A program made the translations under genes and the position numbers. Positions 1-7,975 of a DNA stretch of 42,411 bases are shown here, piece by piece. The notes beneath the pieces are model-generated. The model was not told the origin of the DNA, searched no databases, and saw only the letters and a program-made list of their open reading frames with translations. Every line of letters begins with the position of its first letter. The first letter of the stretch is position 1. Source of the stretch: an uncultured Prevotellaceae bacterium (GTDB lineage: Bacteria > Bacteroidota > Bacteroidia > Bacteroidales > Bacteroidaceae); the NCBI GenBank assembly GCA_947307015.1, contig CAMZHV010000021.1:1-42411 (forward strand). The letters are read 5' to 3'.

Positions 1-49
1 CCCAAATGGGTAATTTTTCATCCCCGTGATGCAGAATTACCCATTTGGG
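1..49. repeat. Inverted repeat, 15-bp perfect arms
   Basis: Positions 1-15 (CCCAAATGGGTAATT) and 35-49 are exact reverse complements with a 19-nt spacer. The left arm starts at the window edge, so it may be longer. It could be a hairpin terminator of an upstream gene or the edge of a mobile element; nothing else in the window matches it. Confidence 0.6.
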
Positions 50-104
50 TAGTAGATTTATTAGGTCGTTTCATTTATTTTGCGGGCAAAAACTCGTAAA
101 TGAA

Positions 105-338
105 ATGAAAAGGCTTATTCTATTTTCGATGATGTGCCTCATGTTGATAGCCTCGACAGCACAGGGCATCAGCGGACGAATCATCGATGAGCAAACCCAG
201 CCGATGCCGTTAGCCAATGTTGTGCTAGTCAACCGTACCGAATCCGCTTTGATTGTAGGAGCAGTGACCAAGGATGACGGAACATCCAGCATCAGCACCT
301 CAGCACAAAGTCACAATACACGTTTCGTCAGGCTGTAG
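105..338 (+). pseudogene. Truncated N-terminus of an outer-membrane receptor (duplicate of the gene at 540)
   Basis: The reading frame starting MKRLILFSMMCLM carries a signal peptide and the beginning of a carboxypeptidase-regulatory-like domain (SGRIIDE, then GAVTKDDGT). It matches the first about 60 residues of the intact receptor encoded from 540 almost residue for residue. After GAVTKDDGT the similarity ends abruptly and the frame stops after about 17 more residues, so plug and barrel are missing. The start at 105 is chosen because the signal peptide begins there; the frame is open further upstream but without signal-peptide character. The most likely origin is a tandem duplication followed by deletion of the body of the first copy. 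A secreted 77-residue domain remains formally possible. Confidence 0.75.
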
Positions 339-418
339 GAAACGAAATGGTATCAAGCGACACACTAAACTAATGAATAGATTAAAAGCATAACAAGTCT
401 CACAAGCTATTACAGATA

Positions 419-440
419 TTGCCGATATCATCGGCAGTTT
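419..440 (+). terminator. Hairpin followed by a short T run
   Basis: TGCCGAT and ATCGGCA face each other across a 3-nt loop and are followed by GTTTT. It lies between the truncated receptor fragment and the promoter of the intact receptor, and probably ends transcription from the fragment. Confidence 0.5.
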
Positions 441-471
441 TGCAAATGTCAGACAAATGTCAGGAAGATAA

Positions 472-504
472 TTTGCATTTCGTAGCCTCTGTGACGTAAC
501 TTTG
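472..504 (+). promoter_or_regulatory. Bacteroidetes-type promoter of the 540 receptor gene
   Basis: TTTG at 472-475 and TAACTTTG at 497-504 are separated by 21 bp, which fits the -33/-7 consensus of the Bacteroidetes housekeeping sigma factor. A start codon follows 35 bp downstream. Two direct AAATGTCAG copies lie just upstream of the -33 box. Confidence 0.7.
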
Positions 505-539
505 CATCCACAAATGTTAAACGCAAAACAAATAGTACA

Positions 540-2810
540 ATGAAAAGAGAAATTCTATTATCAATGATGTGCTTGATGGTGACGACCACAAGCGCACAGA
601 GTATCAGCGGACGTGTTATCGACGAACTGTTTCAGCCGATGGCAACGGCAAACGTCATGCTACTTAACCGTGCCGACTCGACCTTCATTGCAGGAGCCGT
701 GACAAAGGACGACGGAACTTTCTGTATAGAGACCAACAAAAAGGAAGGAATGCTGAAAGTATCGAGCATGGGATATATAACAAGGTATATAGATGTACCG
801 AAGGATAGCGTGGGCGATATTCAGATGCAACCAGACACCTATACAATCAAAGGCATACAGGTGAATGGCGAACGTATCATTGTTAAGGCCGAGAAAGGCC
901 ATTTGACATATAGCATCCCGCAACTTTTGGAAATCCTGCCTGCCGATAATGCCTACGATGCCCTGACACGCATCCCGGGTGTGATGGATAACGGCGACGG
1001 ATTGACTTTCACGGGTCGCTCCGTGACGCTCATCATCAATGGCAAGCCGACAACAATGAGCGCAGAACAAGTCATGGAACGACTGAAGCAGATGCCGGCG
1101 ACACAACTGGCCAAAGCCGAGTTGCTGCCATCGGCTCCAGCCAAATATCATGTACGCGGAATGGCTATCAACGTGATAACTAAAGACTATGCTGGGACTC
1201 ATCAGCTGTTAGGACAGTTAGAAGGCTTCTATCGTCAGAACAAATATGGCTACGGACAGGCTAAGGGCAATCTGATATATCAACATGGCAACTTTGGCTT
1301 AGATGCCTCATACGCCTTTGGCTACGGGGATGCTTATGGTAAGACAGAACATCAGGCGTATCATCCTTTGGGCGATCAGCGGGTCGATTATTCAGACAAG
1401 ACCGAACGCACGAGCAGCAACATCAGCCACAACTACCGTTTAGGGATGGACTATACCATTGCCAAGAACAGCCAGCTAAACCTTGCCTATACGGGAAAGT
1501 GGCTTTCATCCGATGCCACCAATACCAGTACTGGGGTTGAGACCGCCGTGCAGAAATCAAAGCTCCATAACTATCTGCATAATGTGGATGCCAGTTATTC
1601 GGCTCCGTTCGGTTTGCAACTTAGTGCATCATACACCAACTATCAGCACCCACGCACACAGTATTTGGATAGCAAGCTTTACGATGAGACACGCAACCTG
1701 ACAGCCGACAGCCGACAACGCATCAGCAAGTGGCTCCTCACCGCCGACCAGACACACGAGCTGCCCAAAGATTGGGAACTGAGCTATGGCGTGGAAGCAC
1801 AATTCACGTCCAATGACAGTTATCAGACAACGCTGGATGAGAATGGGAACGAGTTGCCCGATGCCACAAGCCACGTCAACTACAATGAGCGCATCTTAAA
1901 CATCTATGCAGGATTTAGCAAGCAGTTCAGCTCGGCATTCAGCCTGGAAGCATCGGTAGCTGCAGAGAATTATCATGCCACGAAGTGGAACGACTGGCAC
2001 ATATACCCTTCACTCAATGCGATGTGGAACATCAACGAGACGAATCTGCTCAACTTCTCGCTCAGTTCCGAGACCGTATATCCCACCTATTGGAGCACGA
2101 TGAGCAGCATCTTCTATTCGTCGGCCTACAGCGAGATATGGGGCAACCCTGATTTGAAGCCATCGTCAGTTTATAAGTTCGACCTGATGTGGCAACTACG
2201 GCAGCGTTACACCTTTGGGACCTTTGTCAGTCTTCAGCCCGATTATTTCGTGCAAATGCCCTACCAGCCCTCCGACCGCTTGGCTGTTATCATGAAGGAG
2301 ACCAATTTCAACTATTCTAACCTTGCGGGCATCTATGCCTCGGTACGCTTCAATGCAGGTTGGTGGCTGAACGGAACCGTCAACGCCACAGGACTCTACA
2401 AGCATGATAAAAGCAACAACTTCTTCGACCTTCCTTTCAATCGTCGTCACCTGTCACTCATCCTTGGAGGACAGCTTGCCGCCAAACTCTCACGCCGACA
2501 TAATATCATGTTGATGCTCAATCCATTCTTTCAGTCGGGAGCTATTCAAGGCGTTTACGACATCGCCCCGTTCTTCCGCCTCAATGCCTCACTGCGCTGG
2601 ACTTCGGATAACGGGAAATGGAGTGTCATCGCCGGCGGGAACAACGTTACCAATAGTCATACCGACACACACTCCAACCTTGCCAATCAAGATTTCTCCC
2701 TGCGTGTATGGTCAGAAGTCCCCAATGCCACGCTGACCGCCATCTATCGCATTGGTAAATACAAGGAGAAGAAAACAAAAGGTGTTGACACCTCGCGTAT
2801 GGGATATTAA
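540..2810 (+). CDS. TonB-dependent-receptor-like outer membrane beta-barrel protein
   Basis: The 756-residue product has a signal peptide (cleavage after about residue 20, ending TTTSAQ). A carboxypeptidase-regulatory-like beta-sandwich follows (about 21-100), then a plug-like region (about 110-225, with LTRIPGVMDNGDG and VTLIINGKP). The rest is a long aromatic-rich barrel of alternating strands ending in a short charged tail. The order and length fit the 'outer membrane protein beta-barrel family' of Bacteroidetes (OMP_b-brl_3 type) rather than classical SusC, since no SusD neighbour is present. The substrate cannot be read from sequence. It is probably monocistronic, followed by the sigma-factor operon with its own promoter. 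The truncated duplicate of its N-terminus lies just upstream. Confidence 0.85.
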   Translation: MKREILLSMMCLMVTTTSAQSISGRVIDELFQPMATANVMLLNRADSTFIAGAVTKDDGTFCIETNKKEGMLKVSSMGYITRYIDVPKDSVGDIQMQPDTYTIKGIQVNGERIIVKAEKGHLTYSIPQLLEILPADNAYDALTRIPGVMDNGDGLTFTGRSVTLIINGKPTTMSAEQVMERLKQMPATQLAKAELLPSAPAKYHVRGMAINVITKDYAGTHQLLGQLEGFYRQNKYGYGQAKGNLIYQHGNFGLDASYAFGYGDAYGKTEHQAYHPLGDQRVDYSDKTERTSSNISHNYRLGMDYTIAKNSQLNLAYTGKWLSSDATNTSTGVETAVQKSKLHNYLHNVDASYSAPFGLQLSASYTNYQHPRTQYLDSKLYDETRNLTADSRQRISKWLLTADQTHELPKDWELSYGVEAQFTSNDSYQTTLDENGNELPDATSHVNYNERILNIYAGFSKQFSSAFSLEASVAAENYHATKWNDWHIYPSLNAMWNINETNLLNFSLSSETVYPTYWSTMSSIFYSSAYSEIWGNPDLKPSSVYKFDLMWQLRQRYTFGTFVSLQPDYFVQMPYQPSDRLAVIMKETNFNYSNLAGIYASVRFNAGWWLNGTVNATGLYKHDKSNNFFDLPFNRRHLSLILGGQLAAKLSRRHNIMLMLNPFFQSGAIQGVYDIAPFFRLNASLRWTSDNGKWSVIAGGNNVTNSHTDTHSNLANQDFSLRVWSEVPNATLTAIYRIGKYKEKKTKGVDTSRMGY

Positions 2811-2845
2811 AAATCGCATCTTGTAGCTTTTTCATGCCGTTTCCA

Positions 2846-2853
2846 TAACTTTG
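2846..2853 (+). promoter_or_regulatory. Probable -7 box of the ECF sigma operon
   Basis: TAACTTTG matches the Bacteroidetes -7 consensus and sits 65 bp upstream of the sigma-factor start. The -33 element is weak (TTTTTC region near 2828). Confidence 0.5.
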
Positions 2854-2917
2854 TGGTCGAAACCGAGAAAAAGATGGTACGATAGTGTAATAATTATGAG
2901 GCTTATGTGTCTTAAAT

Positions 2918-3475
2918 ATGATGACAGACAGAGAACTCGCATATCAAGTCACGCAGCGTGGCAGCCAAAAGGCCTTCGCGGAGATTGTACACCGCTATTC
3001 GGGAATAGTGTTCTCGAAGGCGTTGGGTGTGATACACACGGAGGAAGGGGCTGCGGAGGTGACACAGCAGACCTTCGTCCGTGCCTATACGAATCTTGAT
3101 GCCTGGCGTGGCACAGAGTTAGGGCCTTGGCTCACGGCCATTGCCGTACACACGGCTCTCAAGCTCCTTGACAAAGAGCGGCGCAGACGCACGTCATCCA
3201 TCGACGACCTCCCAACATCGGAGCTCGGCGCTATCCCTGTCGAGTCCTCTTACTCTGCAGAGCATGAAGCCCGCCTTCAACAGATGGAAGCCGCCATCGC
3301 CGCCCTGCCCGAAGACGACCAGCAGCTGCTGCGCCTCCACTACTACGAACAATGCAAGACCGCAGACATCGCCCGCCGCACAGGGCTTTCGCAAAGCAAC
3401 GTGCTCGTGAAACTGCATAGAATTAGGGAAAGGTTAAGAAAAAACCTACAGACCCACCCCTTACCCTCCCTGTGA
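2918..3475 (+). CDS. RNA polymerase sigma factor, ECF (sigma-70) family
   Basis: The product is 185 residues, the usual ECF size. Region 2 is seen at about 20-65 (FAEIVHRYSGIVFSKAL, then EVTQQTFVRAYTNL). Region 4 is at about 128-175 (LPEDDQQLLRLHYYEQ, then TADIARRTGLSQSNVLVKLHRIRERL), the helix-turn-helix that reads the -35 element. Two ATGs occur at 2918 and 2921 and either could be used. The last residues (THPLPSL) are encoded by a copy of the GC-rich palindromic repeat, so the native C-terminus has probably been replaced or extended. The next two genes encode small membrane proteins on the same strand, which suggests an operon. Neither looks like a classical FecR anti-sigma factor. Confidence 0.9.
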   Translation: MMTDRELAYQVTQRGSQKAFAEIVHRYSGIVFSKALGVIHTEEGAAEVTQQTFVRAYTNLDAWRGTELGPWLTAIAVHTALKLLDKERRRRTSSIDDLPTSELGAIPVESSYSAEHEARLQQMEAAIAALPEDDQQLLRLHYYEQCKTADIARRTGLSQSNVLVKLHRIRERLRKNLQTHPLPSL

Positions 3476-3485
3476 GGGAGGGAGT
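3450..3485. repeat. GC-rich palindromic repeat (copy 1), covering the end of the sigma gene
   Basis: The block begins AGACCCACCCC and contains the short palindrome CCCTCCCTGTGAGGGAGGG. It is an inverted partner of the copy at 3557-3595, with AGACCCACC against GGTGGGTCT at the outer ends. It encodes the last residues and the stop region of the sigma factor. Confidence 0.75.
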
Positions 3486-3523
3486 AATTACTTTCCAAGA
3501 ACAAATAATATTTCAGATGTGAT

Positions 3524-3895
3524 ATGGAAAAGATGACAACCAGTCAAATACATACTACTCCCCTCCCTCACAGGGAGGGGCAGGGAGGTGGGTCTGATGA
3601 GACCTTGATTTCTGAAGTCTTTCAGCGTCGCGAACTCCTTGCCGACCTCGACCGATTCATCATCTCCGATGTGCGCCGTCAGGCACGACGTGCTTGGCTG
3701 CGCCGCTGGGCACGAGCTGCCGTCTTCAGCTTCGGGCTGCCGCTGGTGCTGATCTTCTTCTTCACGTGCGCATACCTTTATATAAAAGAGTACGCCTGGA
3801 CGCTGCAGAGCTTTGTTGTGATGCTGTGGCCCACGCTCGGCCTGCTCTTCTCCACAGTCTATGCCCTTAGAACTTTTTCGCCCGAGGAAGTGTAA
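3524..3895 (+). CDS. Small membrane protein of the sigma-factor operon
   Basis: The 123-residue protein has an amphipathic arginine-rich helix (about 28-62, DLDRFIISDVRRQARRAWLRRW) and two predicted membrane helices (about 66-88 and 97-115). It ends in a short polar tail. Residues about 12-25 (TPLPHREGQGGGSDE) are encoded by a palindromic repeat and look inserted. It starts 48 bp after the sigma stop codon. Position and topology suggest a membrane regulator of the sigma factor, but no named family is recognised and this is inference. Confidence 0.75.
   Translation: MEKMTTSQIHTTPLPHREGQGGGSDETLISEVFQRRELLADLDRFIISDVRRQARRAWLRRWARAAVFSFGLPLVLIFFFTCAYLYIKEYAWTLQSFVVMLWPTLGLLFSTVYALRTFSPEEV
3557..3595. 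repeat. GC-rich palindromic repeat (copy 2), in frame inside the membrane-protein gene
   Basis: The core is CCCCTCCCTCACAGGGAGGGG and the right end GGTGGGTCT. It is read through in frame as TPLPHREGQGGGS and forms an inverted pair with copy 1. Confidence 0.8.
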
Positions 3896-4004
3896 TATTT
3901 TTGAGGTCGTGAGGTCTTAATAATGTAAGGCCTTAAGGCCGTACACAACAGCTCGCTCTACAAACTCAAAACCCTAAACATAAAACTCTAAACTTATAAC
4001 CACT

Positions 4005-4406
4005 ATGTTTGAAGCTTCAGATTTGATACCTATTTTTGGGGTAGTTCTCTCCCTATCTATTCCCATTGTCGCCATCGTAATGGTGTTCATCACCAGCATC
4101 AAGAAGAAGAACCGCGACACAGAGCTCCGCCTGGCTCTCGTCCAGCAAGGCACAGACGCAGAAACTGCCAAACTGCTCATTGAAGAACAAGCCGAGAAGC
4201 ACAACAAGTACAGCAGCTTACGCTGGGCTTGCGTCCTCATCGGCGCGGGTCTCGGAGCGCTCTGCAACGGCTTATGTGGCGTAGACACGGAAGACGTCTA
4301 TTTCTGGATTGCCATCGGCGCCGGCATGGGTTTCGGCCTCCTCATCTCCTTCATCGTCGAGTACAAGCTCACGAAGAAAGAACAGCAGGAACAGAGTGAG
4401 GCATAG
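4005..4406 (+). CDS. DUF6249-type membrane protein
   Basis: The 133-residue protein has an N-terminal membrane helix (about 7-30), then a charged stretch (SIKKKNRDTELRLALVQQG, then ETAKLLIEEQAEK). Two more helices lie at about 70-90 and 98-118, and the C-terminus is lysine/glutamate-rich. This arrangement (IPIF-type first helix, then KxR and a conserved LALVQQG-like segment) matches DUF6249 proteins, which are common in Bacteroidetes next to ECF sigma factors. Function is unknown. It is the last gene of the sigma operon, 109 bp after the preceding gene. Confidence 0.75.
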   Translation: MFEASDLIPIFGVVLSLSIPIVAIVMVFITSIKKKNRDTELRLALVQQGTDAETAKLLIEEQAEKHNKYSSLRWACVLIGAGLGALCNGLCGVDTEDVYFWIAIGAGMGFGLLISFIVEYKLTKKEQQEQSEA

Positions 4407-4449
4407 GAATCATCCACGCAACCATAAATACTCTCATATCAATTGCTTT

Positions 4450-4510
4450 ATCTGTATCACCAAGCTACAGATAACGTGTAGGCGGCTATCCGTGAGGACA
4501 GCCGCCTGTG
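4450..4510 (+). terminator. Two consecutive hairpins after the sigma operon
   Basis: The first hairpin pairs ATCTGTA with TACAGAT (4450-4472). The second, stronger one pairs AGGCGGCTATCC with GGACAGCCGCCT around a GTGA loop (4480-4507). No U run follows, so it may act as an mRNA 3' stabiliser or a non-canonical terminator. Confidence 0.5.
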
Positions 4511-4635
4511 TTGCCTAAAAAAAACGGTCTTAAGCATCCATGAAACGTAATTTCAGAAGATTTAATATTGGGAGATACAACAAAAAGGGGCATTTCACGT
4601 TGATATAGACAGAAACATTATCAACAGAAACAACA

Positions 4636-5187
4636 ATGAAAACAATGAAATTCTGGAGAATGGTGCTTGTCGTGCTCGCTGCTTTCTCCCTCGCCTCTTG
4701 CAGCAGCGAACCTGAGTATGCAGACCCTGAAGCTCACGAGAAGACCGCGGAGCTACGCGAGCAGTTTGCGCCACTCATCGTCGGCACATGGCATTTTGAG
4801 CAAACGACCGACAAAGAACGCTTCTTTGAGCAACTGACTTTTCAAGACGACGGCACATTTACAGGCGTACGCAAATGGCAGTCGCGCCAACTCGTCACCA
4901 TGAACAACGAACAGCGTTATACGGATTGGGAAAGTTTACAGCAATTGAACGGCACGTTCACGGGTAAATGGTTCCTGCTGTGGGAACGCGACGGGGAGGG
5001 CGAAGGACATAACATGATATTCCTCAGGGCCGAATTTGATGACGATGCCAATACCGTTCTCCCATACAGTCACACCGCCCTCTTTGACGGCGTAGATGCT
5101 ACCACTCTCCGCTTTTACGGATTCTGGGCCTCGAATGGTAGCAACCTAATGACCTATCAGCGCGGTGCCGCCGAACCGACTTTCTGA
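4636..5187 (+). CDS. Lipoprotein, possibly lipocalin-like
   Basis: The 183-residue product begins with a lipoprotein signal peptide ending in the lipobox LASC (Cys at about 22), so it should be lipid-anchored. The segment LIVGTWHFEQ, followed by a series of short beta strands (LTFQDDGTFTG, GTFTGKWFLL, NMIFLRAEF), resembles the small lipocalin-like/META-like barrels of Bacteroidetes lipoproteins. Ligand and role are unknown. It stands alone, with no gene closely downstream on the same strand. Confidence 0.75.
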   Translation: MKTMKFWRMVLVVLAAFSLASCSSEPEYADPEAHEKTAELREQFAPLIVGTWHFEQTTDKERFFEQLTFQDDGTFTGVRKWQSRQLVTMNNEQRYTDWESLQQLNGTFTGKWFLLWERDGEGEGHNMIFLRAEFDDDANTVLPYSHTALFDGVDATTLRFYGFWASNGSNLMTYQRGAAEPTF

Positions 5188-5380
5188 AGTGTAGTGCAAT
5201 AATTCGGAACGACCAACGCAGGGATACAAAGCCTGTCAGAGGTCAATATCGAATCAAATTAATGCCACTTCTACAAGTGGACTCATATATGGAGGACTAA
5301 CGATATGAGGCACCATATCCCTCAAGAGAAACGGTTGGGGGCTGTAAATAGAATGTGAAAAATGATTCCGAAGAACAGTT
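5188..5380. other. Non-coding stretch before the ATPase relic
   Basis: No reading frame with protein-like character was found on either strand. It contains a short hairpin (CCACTT with AAGTGG, 5265-5280). It probably holds eroded remains of the gene whose end survives at 5381-5569. Confidence 0.4.
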
Positions 5381-5569
5381 GCAAAAATACACATAATTCT
5401 TCAAACAGTTTCCACTAATCACCCTTCAATTAATTCTTCTCGCATTGCCAAACGTGTGATGAAGGGTGGTCACGACGTGCCTATCCCCAAAATCATCTCT
5501 CGCTATCAGAAGTCCATTGTCAACTGCAAACGTTGTGATTCTTACAAGAATAAAAGGGTTCAGAGTTGA
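5381..5569 (+). pseudogene. C-terminal relic of a zeta-toxin-like AAA ATPase
   Basis: This frame reads IILQTVSTNHPSIN, SRIAKRVMKGGHDVP and IISRYQKSIVNC. That order is the conserved late part of the COG4185/zeta-toxin-like kinase family (a TE/N-P-like strand, then RV-x-x-GGH-x-VP, then RY-x-x-S-x-N). There is no start codon and the P-loop half is missing. The stop codon TGA overlaps the ATG of the following alkyltransferase gene (TGATG). The complete ancestor probably stood directly upstream of that gene, perhaps in an operon with it. Confidence 0.65.
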
Positions 5570-5907
5570 TGAAGGATTATCCTAATCAGATGTCATCAGA
5601 GCAGGCACGGGCATTTCAAGATGACGTGCTCAGCATCGTTGGGCAGATACCTCGCGGACACGTAATGACTTATGGGCTTATCGCCACGCTGGCAGGATGG
5701 CCGAGTCATGCTCGATTGGTGGGACGGATATTGCGCTATACACCTGGAGCTGAACGCCTGCCCTGTCATCGCGTAGTCAATGCGACAGGTCGGACCGCGC
5801 CAGGTTGGCTTGAACACCGCATGCTATTGGAGAAGGAGGGTGTTCACTTCAAGGCCAACGGCCATGTGGATATGAATCACCACCTGTGGGAGCCTGACTA
5901 CAAGTAA
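5569..5907 (+). CDS. MGMT-family (6-O-methylguanine DNA methyltransferase-like) protein
   Basis: The 112-residue product consists only of the DNA-binding/active-site domain: QIPRGHVMTYGLIA, then a helix-turn-helix with the arginine finger, then PCHRVV. The nucleophile Cys of PCHR is present, so it is closer to a true alkyltransferase than to alkyltransferase-like proteins that carry Trp there. The N-terminal domain of Ada/Ogt is absent, as is normal for this short family. The ATG at 5569 is preferred over the TTG one codon upstream. Its last 10 bp overlap the 3' end of the convergent antiporter gene. Confidence 0.85.
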   Translation: MKDYPNQMSSEQARAFQDDVLSIVGQIPRGHVMTYGLIATLAGWPSHARLVGRILRYTPGAERLPCHRVVNATGRTAPGWLEHRMLLEKEGVHFKANGHVDMNHHLWEPDYK

Positions 5908-7319
5908 GACTTCTTCCTTTTGATGCCCCAGCCCGTAGCGGCAACGACAACGCTGGTGACAGGTGAGAGGAAGTTGAAGAAGCAGTAGGGGAGGTAGGTG
6001 AGGGTGGCGACGCCCAGCACGGTGCTTTGCACGAGGCCGCAGGTGTTCCAAGGGACAAGTACGCTGGTCACTGTGGCACCATCCTCGCAGGTGCGGCTGA
6101 GCAAGCGCGCTTCATAGCCGCGCTCGTCATAGATGTCCTTGTAGACGGAGCTGGTGAGGATGATGGAGAGGAACTGGTCAGCGAGGGCTATGTTGCAGAA
6201 GATGCCGGTGAGGGCTGTGGAAGCAACCAGCGATGCCGTACCCCGCAGAAAGCGCAGGACGAGGGACATCAGGTCGCGAAGAGCACCCGTGGCGGTGACA
6301 ACACCTCCGAAGATCTGAGCACAGATGATGAGCCAGACGGTGGGCATCATACCTGACATGCCGTGCGTCTTGACTAAAGCGTCGAGCATGGGCGAGCCCG
6401 TCTTCAAGGCTGTGGAATCATAGACGACGCGCATGACGCCTTCATAAATAGCAACGGCAGAAACCTCGGTTTCATCGGCAATCTGAGCTACCAATTGCGG
6501 CTGTCCGAGGGCGGCAACGAGAGCGGCCATCAGCGCTGCCAAGAAGAGCACCACCATGGCAGGCCAACGGCGGGCAATCATCACACCTGTGAGCACGGGC
6601 ACCAACAGCAGCCAGGGGGAGATGAGGAACGTGTCCTGCAACTCGTCGAGGAAAGCTACATCGCCACTGCCAGGTGCGTCCATCATGAGACCTGCGACAG
6701 TGAAGATGAGAAGCGAGATGCAGAACGTAGGGATTGTCGTCTGCATCATATAGCGGATATGCGTGAAGAGGGGCGTGGCAGAGACACTGGAGGCCAGCAC
6801 CGTGGTGTCGGATAGCGGCGAGAGTTTGTCACCGAAGTAAGCACCCGTGATGATGGAGCCTGCCACCCAGCCGTCGTCGATGCCGTGGGCACGCCCTATG
6901 CCCATGAGTGCTACGCCAATAGTGGCCACCGTGGTCCATGAGGACCCCACCATCAGGCTGACGAGGGCACAGAAAAGGCTACTGCTGACGAGGAACCACT
7001 CAGGACGCAGCAACTGCACACCATAGTAGATCATCGTAGGCACAATGCCTGACACCATCCATGTGCCTCCAATGGCTCCGATGAGCAAGAGGATGATGAT
7101 GGATGGCATGCAGCTGGAGATCTTGGACGTCATCTCCTGCTCCAGCAGTTCCCAGTCCACGCGGCGCATGACATAGCCAACGAGGACGCAGATGGCCGAG
7201 GCAATGAGCAGGGACACCTGCGTGGCGCCGTCGAGGGCATCAGTACCAAAGGTAGAGACGCAGACATAGATGAGTGCGATGAGCGCCGAGAAAGGTATCA
7301 GCGAGAGGTACTTCTTCAT
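5898..7319 (-). CDS. Na+/H+ antiporter, NhaC family
   Basis: The 473-residue, strongly hydrophobic protein has about 11-12 membrane helices. Typical NhaC-family segments are visible: MVGSSWTTVATIGVALMGIG, GAYFGDKLSPLSDTTVLAS and FCNIALADQFLSIIL. The GAYFGDKxSPLSDTT motif is the family signature associated with ion transport. It should exchange sodium (or an organic acid) for protons across the inner membrane. It is followed by the convergent MGMT gene, with a 10-bp overlap at the 3' ends. A terminator separates it from L19 upstream. Confidence 0.9.
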   Translation of the reverse strand: MKKYLSLIPFSALIALIYVCVSTFGTDALDGATQVSLLIASAICVLVGYVMRRVDWELLEQEMTSKISSCMPSIIILLLIGAIGGTWMVSGIVPTMIYYGVQLLRPEWFLVSSSLFCALVSLMVGSSWTTVATIGVALMGIGRAHGIDDGWVAGSIITGAYFGDKLSPLSDTTVLASSVSATPLFTHIRYMMQTTIPTFCISLLIFTVAGLMMDAPGSGDVAFLDELQDTFLISPWLLLVPVLTGVMIARRWPAMVVLFLAALMAALVAALGQPQLVAQIADETEVSAVAIYEGVMRVVYDSTALKTGSPMLDALVKTHGMSGMMPTVWLIICAQIFGGVVTATGALRDLMSLVLRFLRGTASLVASTALTGIFCNIALADQFLSIILTSSVYKDIYDERGYEARLLSRTCEDGATVTSVLVPWNTCGLVQSTVLGVATLTYLPYCFFNFLSPVTSVVVAATGWGIKRKKSYL

Positions 7320-7344
7320 CGTGTTGCCTTAGTATAAAGTCCAC

Positions 7345-7378
7345 AAAAGGGCAGCTCCCGTGAAGGATGCTGCCCTTA
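7345..7378 (-). terminator. Terminator of the L19 gene
   Basis: On the minus strand AAGGGCAGC pairs with GCTGCCCTT across a 13-nt loop and is followed by TTTGT. It lies 28 bp downstream of the L19 stop codon. Confidence 0.75.
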
Positions 7379-7405
7379 TTGTCTGTCGAAGCGTGATGCC
7401 GGACA

Positions 7406-7771
7406 TCAGTTGTCTGCTGTGACGGTCTTCTTCTCAGCGATGCGAGCCTTCTTGCCAGTGAGACCGCGGAGATAGTAGAGCTTAGCACGACGCACCTTAC
7501 CGATCTTGTTGATGGTGATGCTGTCGATGTTGGGGCTCGAGATGGGGAAGATGCGCTCGACACCTACGGTGCCGCTCATCTTGCGAACCGTGAAGCGCTT
7601 CTGTGCACCATGGCCACTGATCTTGATGCAAACGCCACGGTAGAGCTGGATGCGCTCCTTGTTACCCTCGACAATTTTGTAAGCCACAGTCACGGTGTCG
7701 CCAGCCTTGAACTTGGGGTACTGCGTGCCTGTTGCAAATGCTTCTTCAGCAATCTTGATTAAATCTGCCAT
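7406..7771 (-). CDS. rplS: 50S ribosomal protein L19
   Basis: The 121-residue protein matches L19 throughout: [49 protein letters not shown] and [22 protein letters not shown]19 sits at the 30S-50S interface. The start [10 protein letters not shown] at 7771 is chosen because it is the normal L19 N-terminus; an in-frame ATG at 7867 would add 32 residues of non-family sequence and overlaps the promoter. It appears to be monocistronic. Confidence 0.95.
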   Translation of the reverse strand: MADLIKIAEEAFATGTQYPKFKAGDTVTVAYKIVEGNKERIQLYRGVCIKISGHGAQKRFTVRKMSGTVGVERIFPISSPNIDSITINKIGKVRRAKLYYLRGLTGKKARIAEKKTVTADN

Positions 7772-7864
7772 TGTTGTGAAATGGTTTAAATTGTTGTTGT
7801 CGGTCCTGCACGGGCATAACAGGGAACTCTGCATCCTGCCAGCGACCCGTGCGGAAAGCGGGCG

Positions 7865-7872
7865 CAAAGGTA
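7865..7872 (-). promoter_or_regulatory. -7 box of the L19 promoter
   Basis: On the minus strand the sequence reads TACCTTTG followed by CGCCCG. It is about 93 bp upstream of the L19 start codon, leaving a leader of roughly 85 nt. Confidence 0.6.
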
Positions 7873-7897
7873 GACATAATTCGCGAGAAATGAAGCA

Positions 7898-7921
7898 TCA
7901 AGGGTAGAAAATATCCCTTGA
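7898..7921 (-). terminator. Hairpin downstream of the sulfatase gene
   Basis: TCAAGGG and CCCTTGA pair across a 10-nt loop, about 55 bp after the sulfatase stop codon and upstream of the L19 promoter. There is no strong U run. Confidence 0.4.
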
Positions 7922-7975
7922 CGACTCATTTTTTAAGATTTGTTAAATAAAACTCCAAGGGATAAGGGCTAAAAT

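Noticed and set aside
5221..5280. tRNA-like TCGAATC segment
   Set aside because: No cloverleaf could be formed around it; there is no acceptor stem or anticodon arm.
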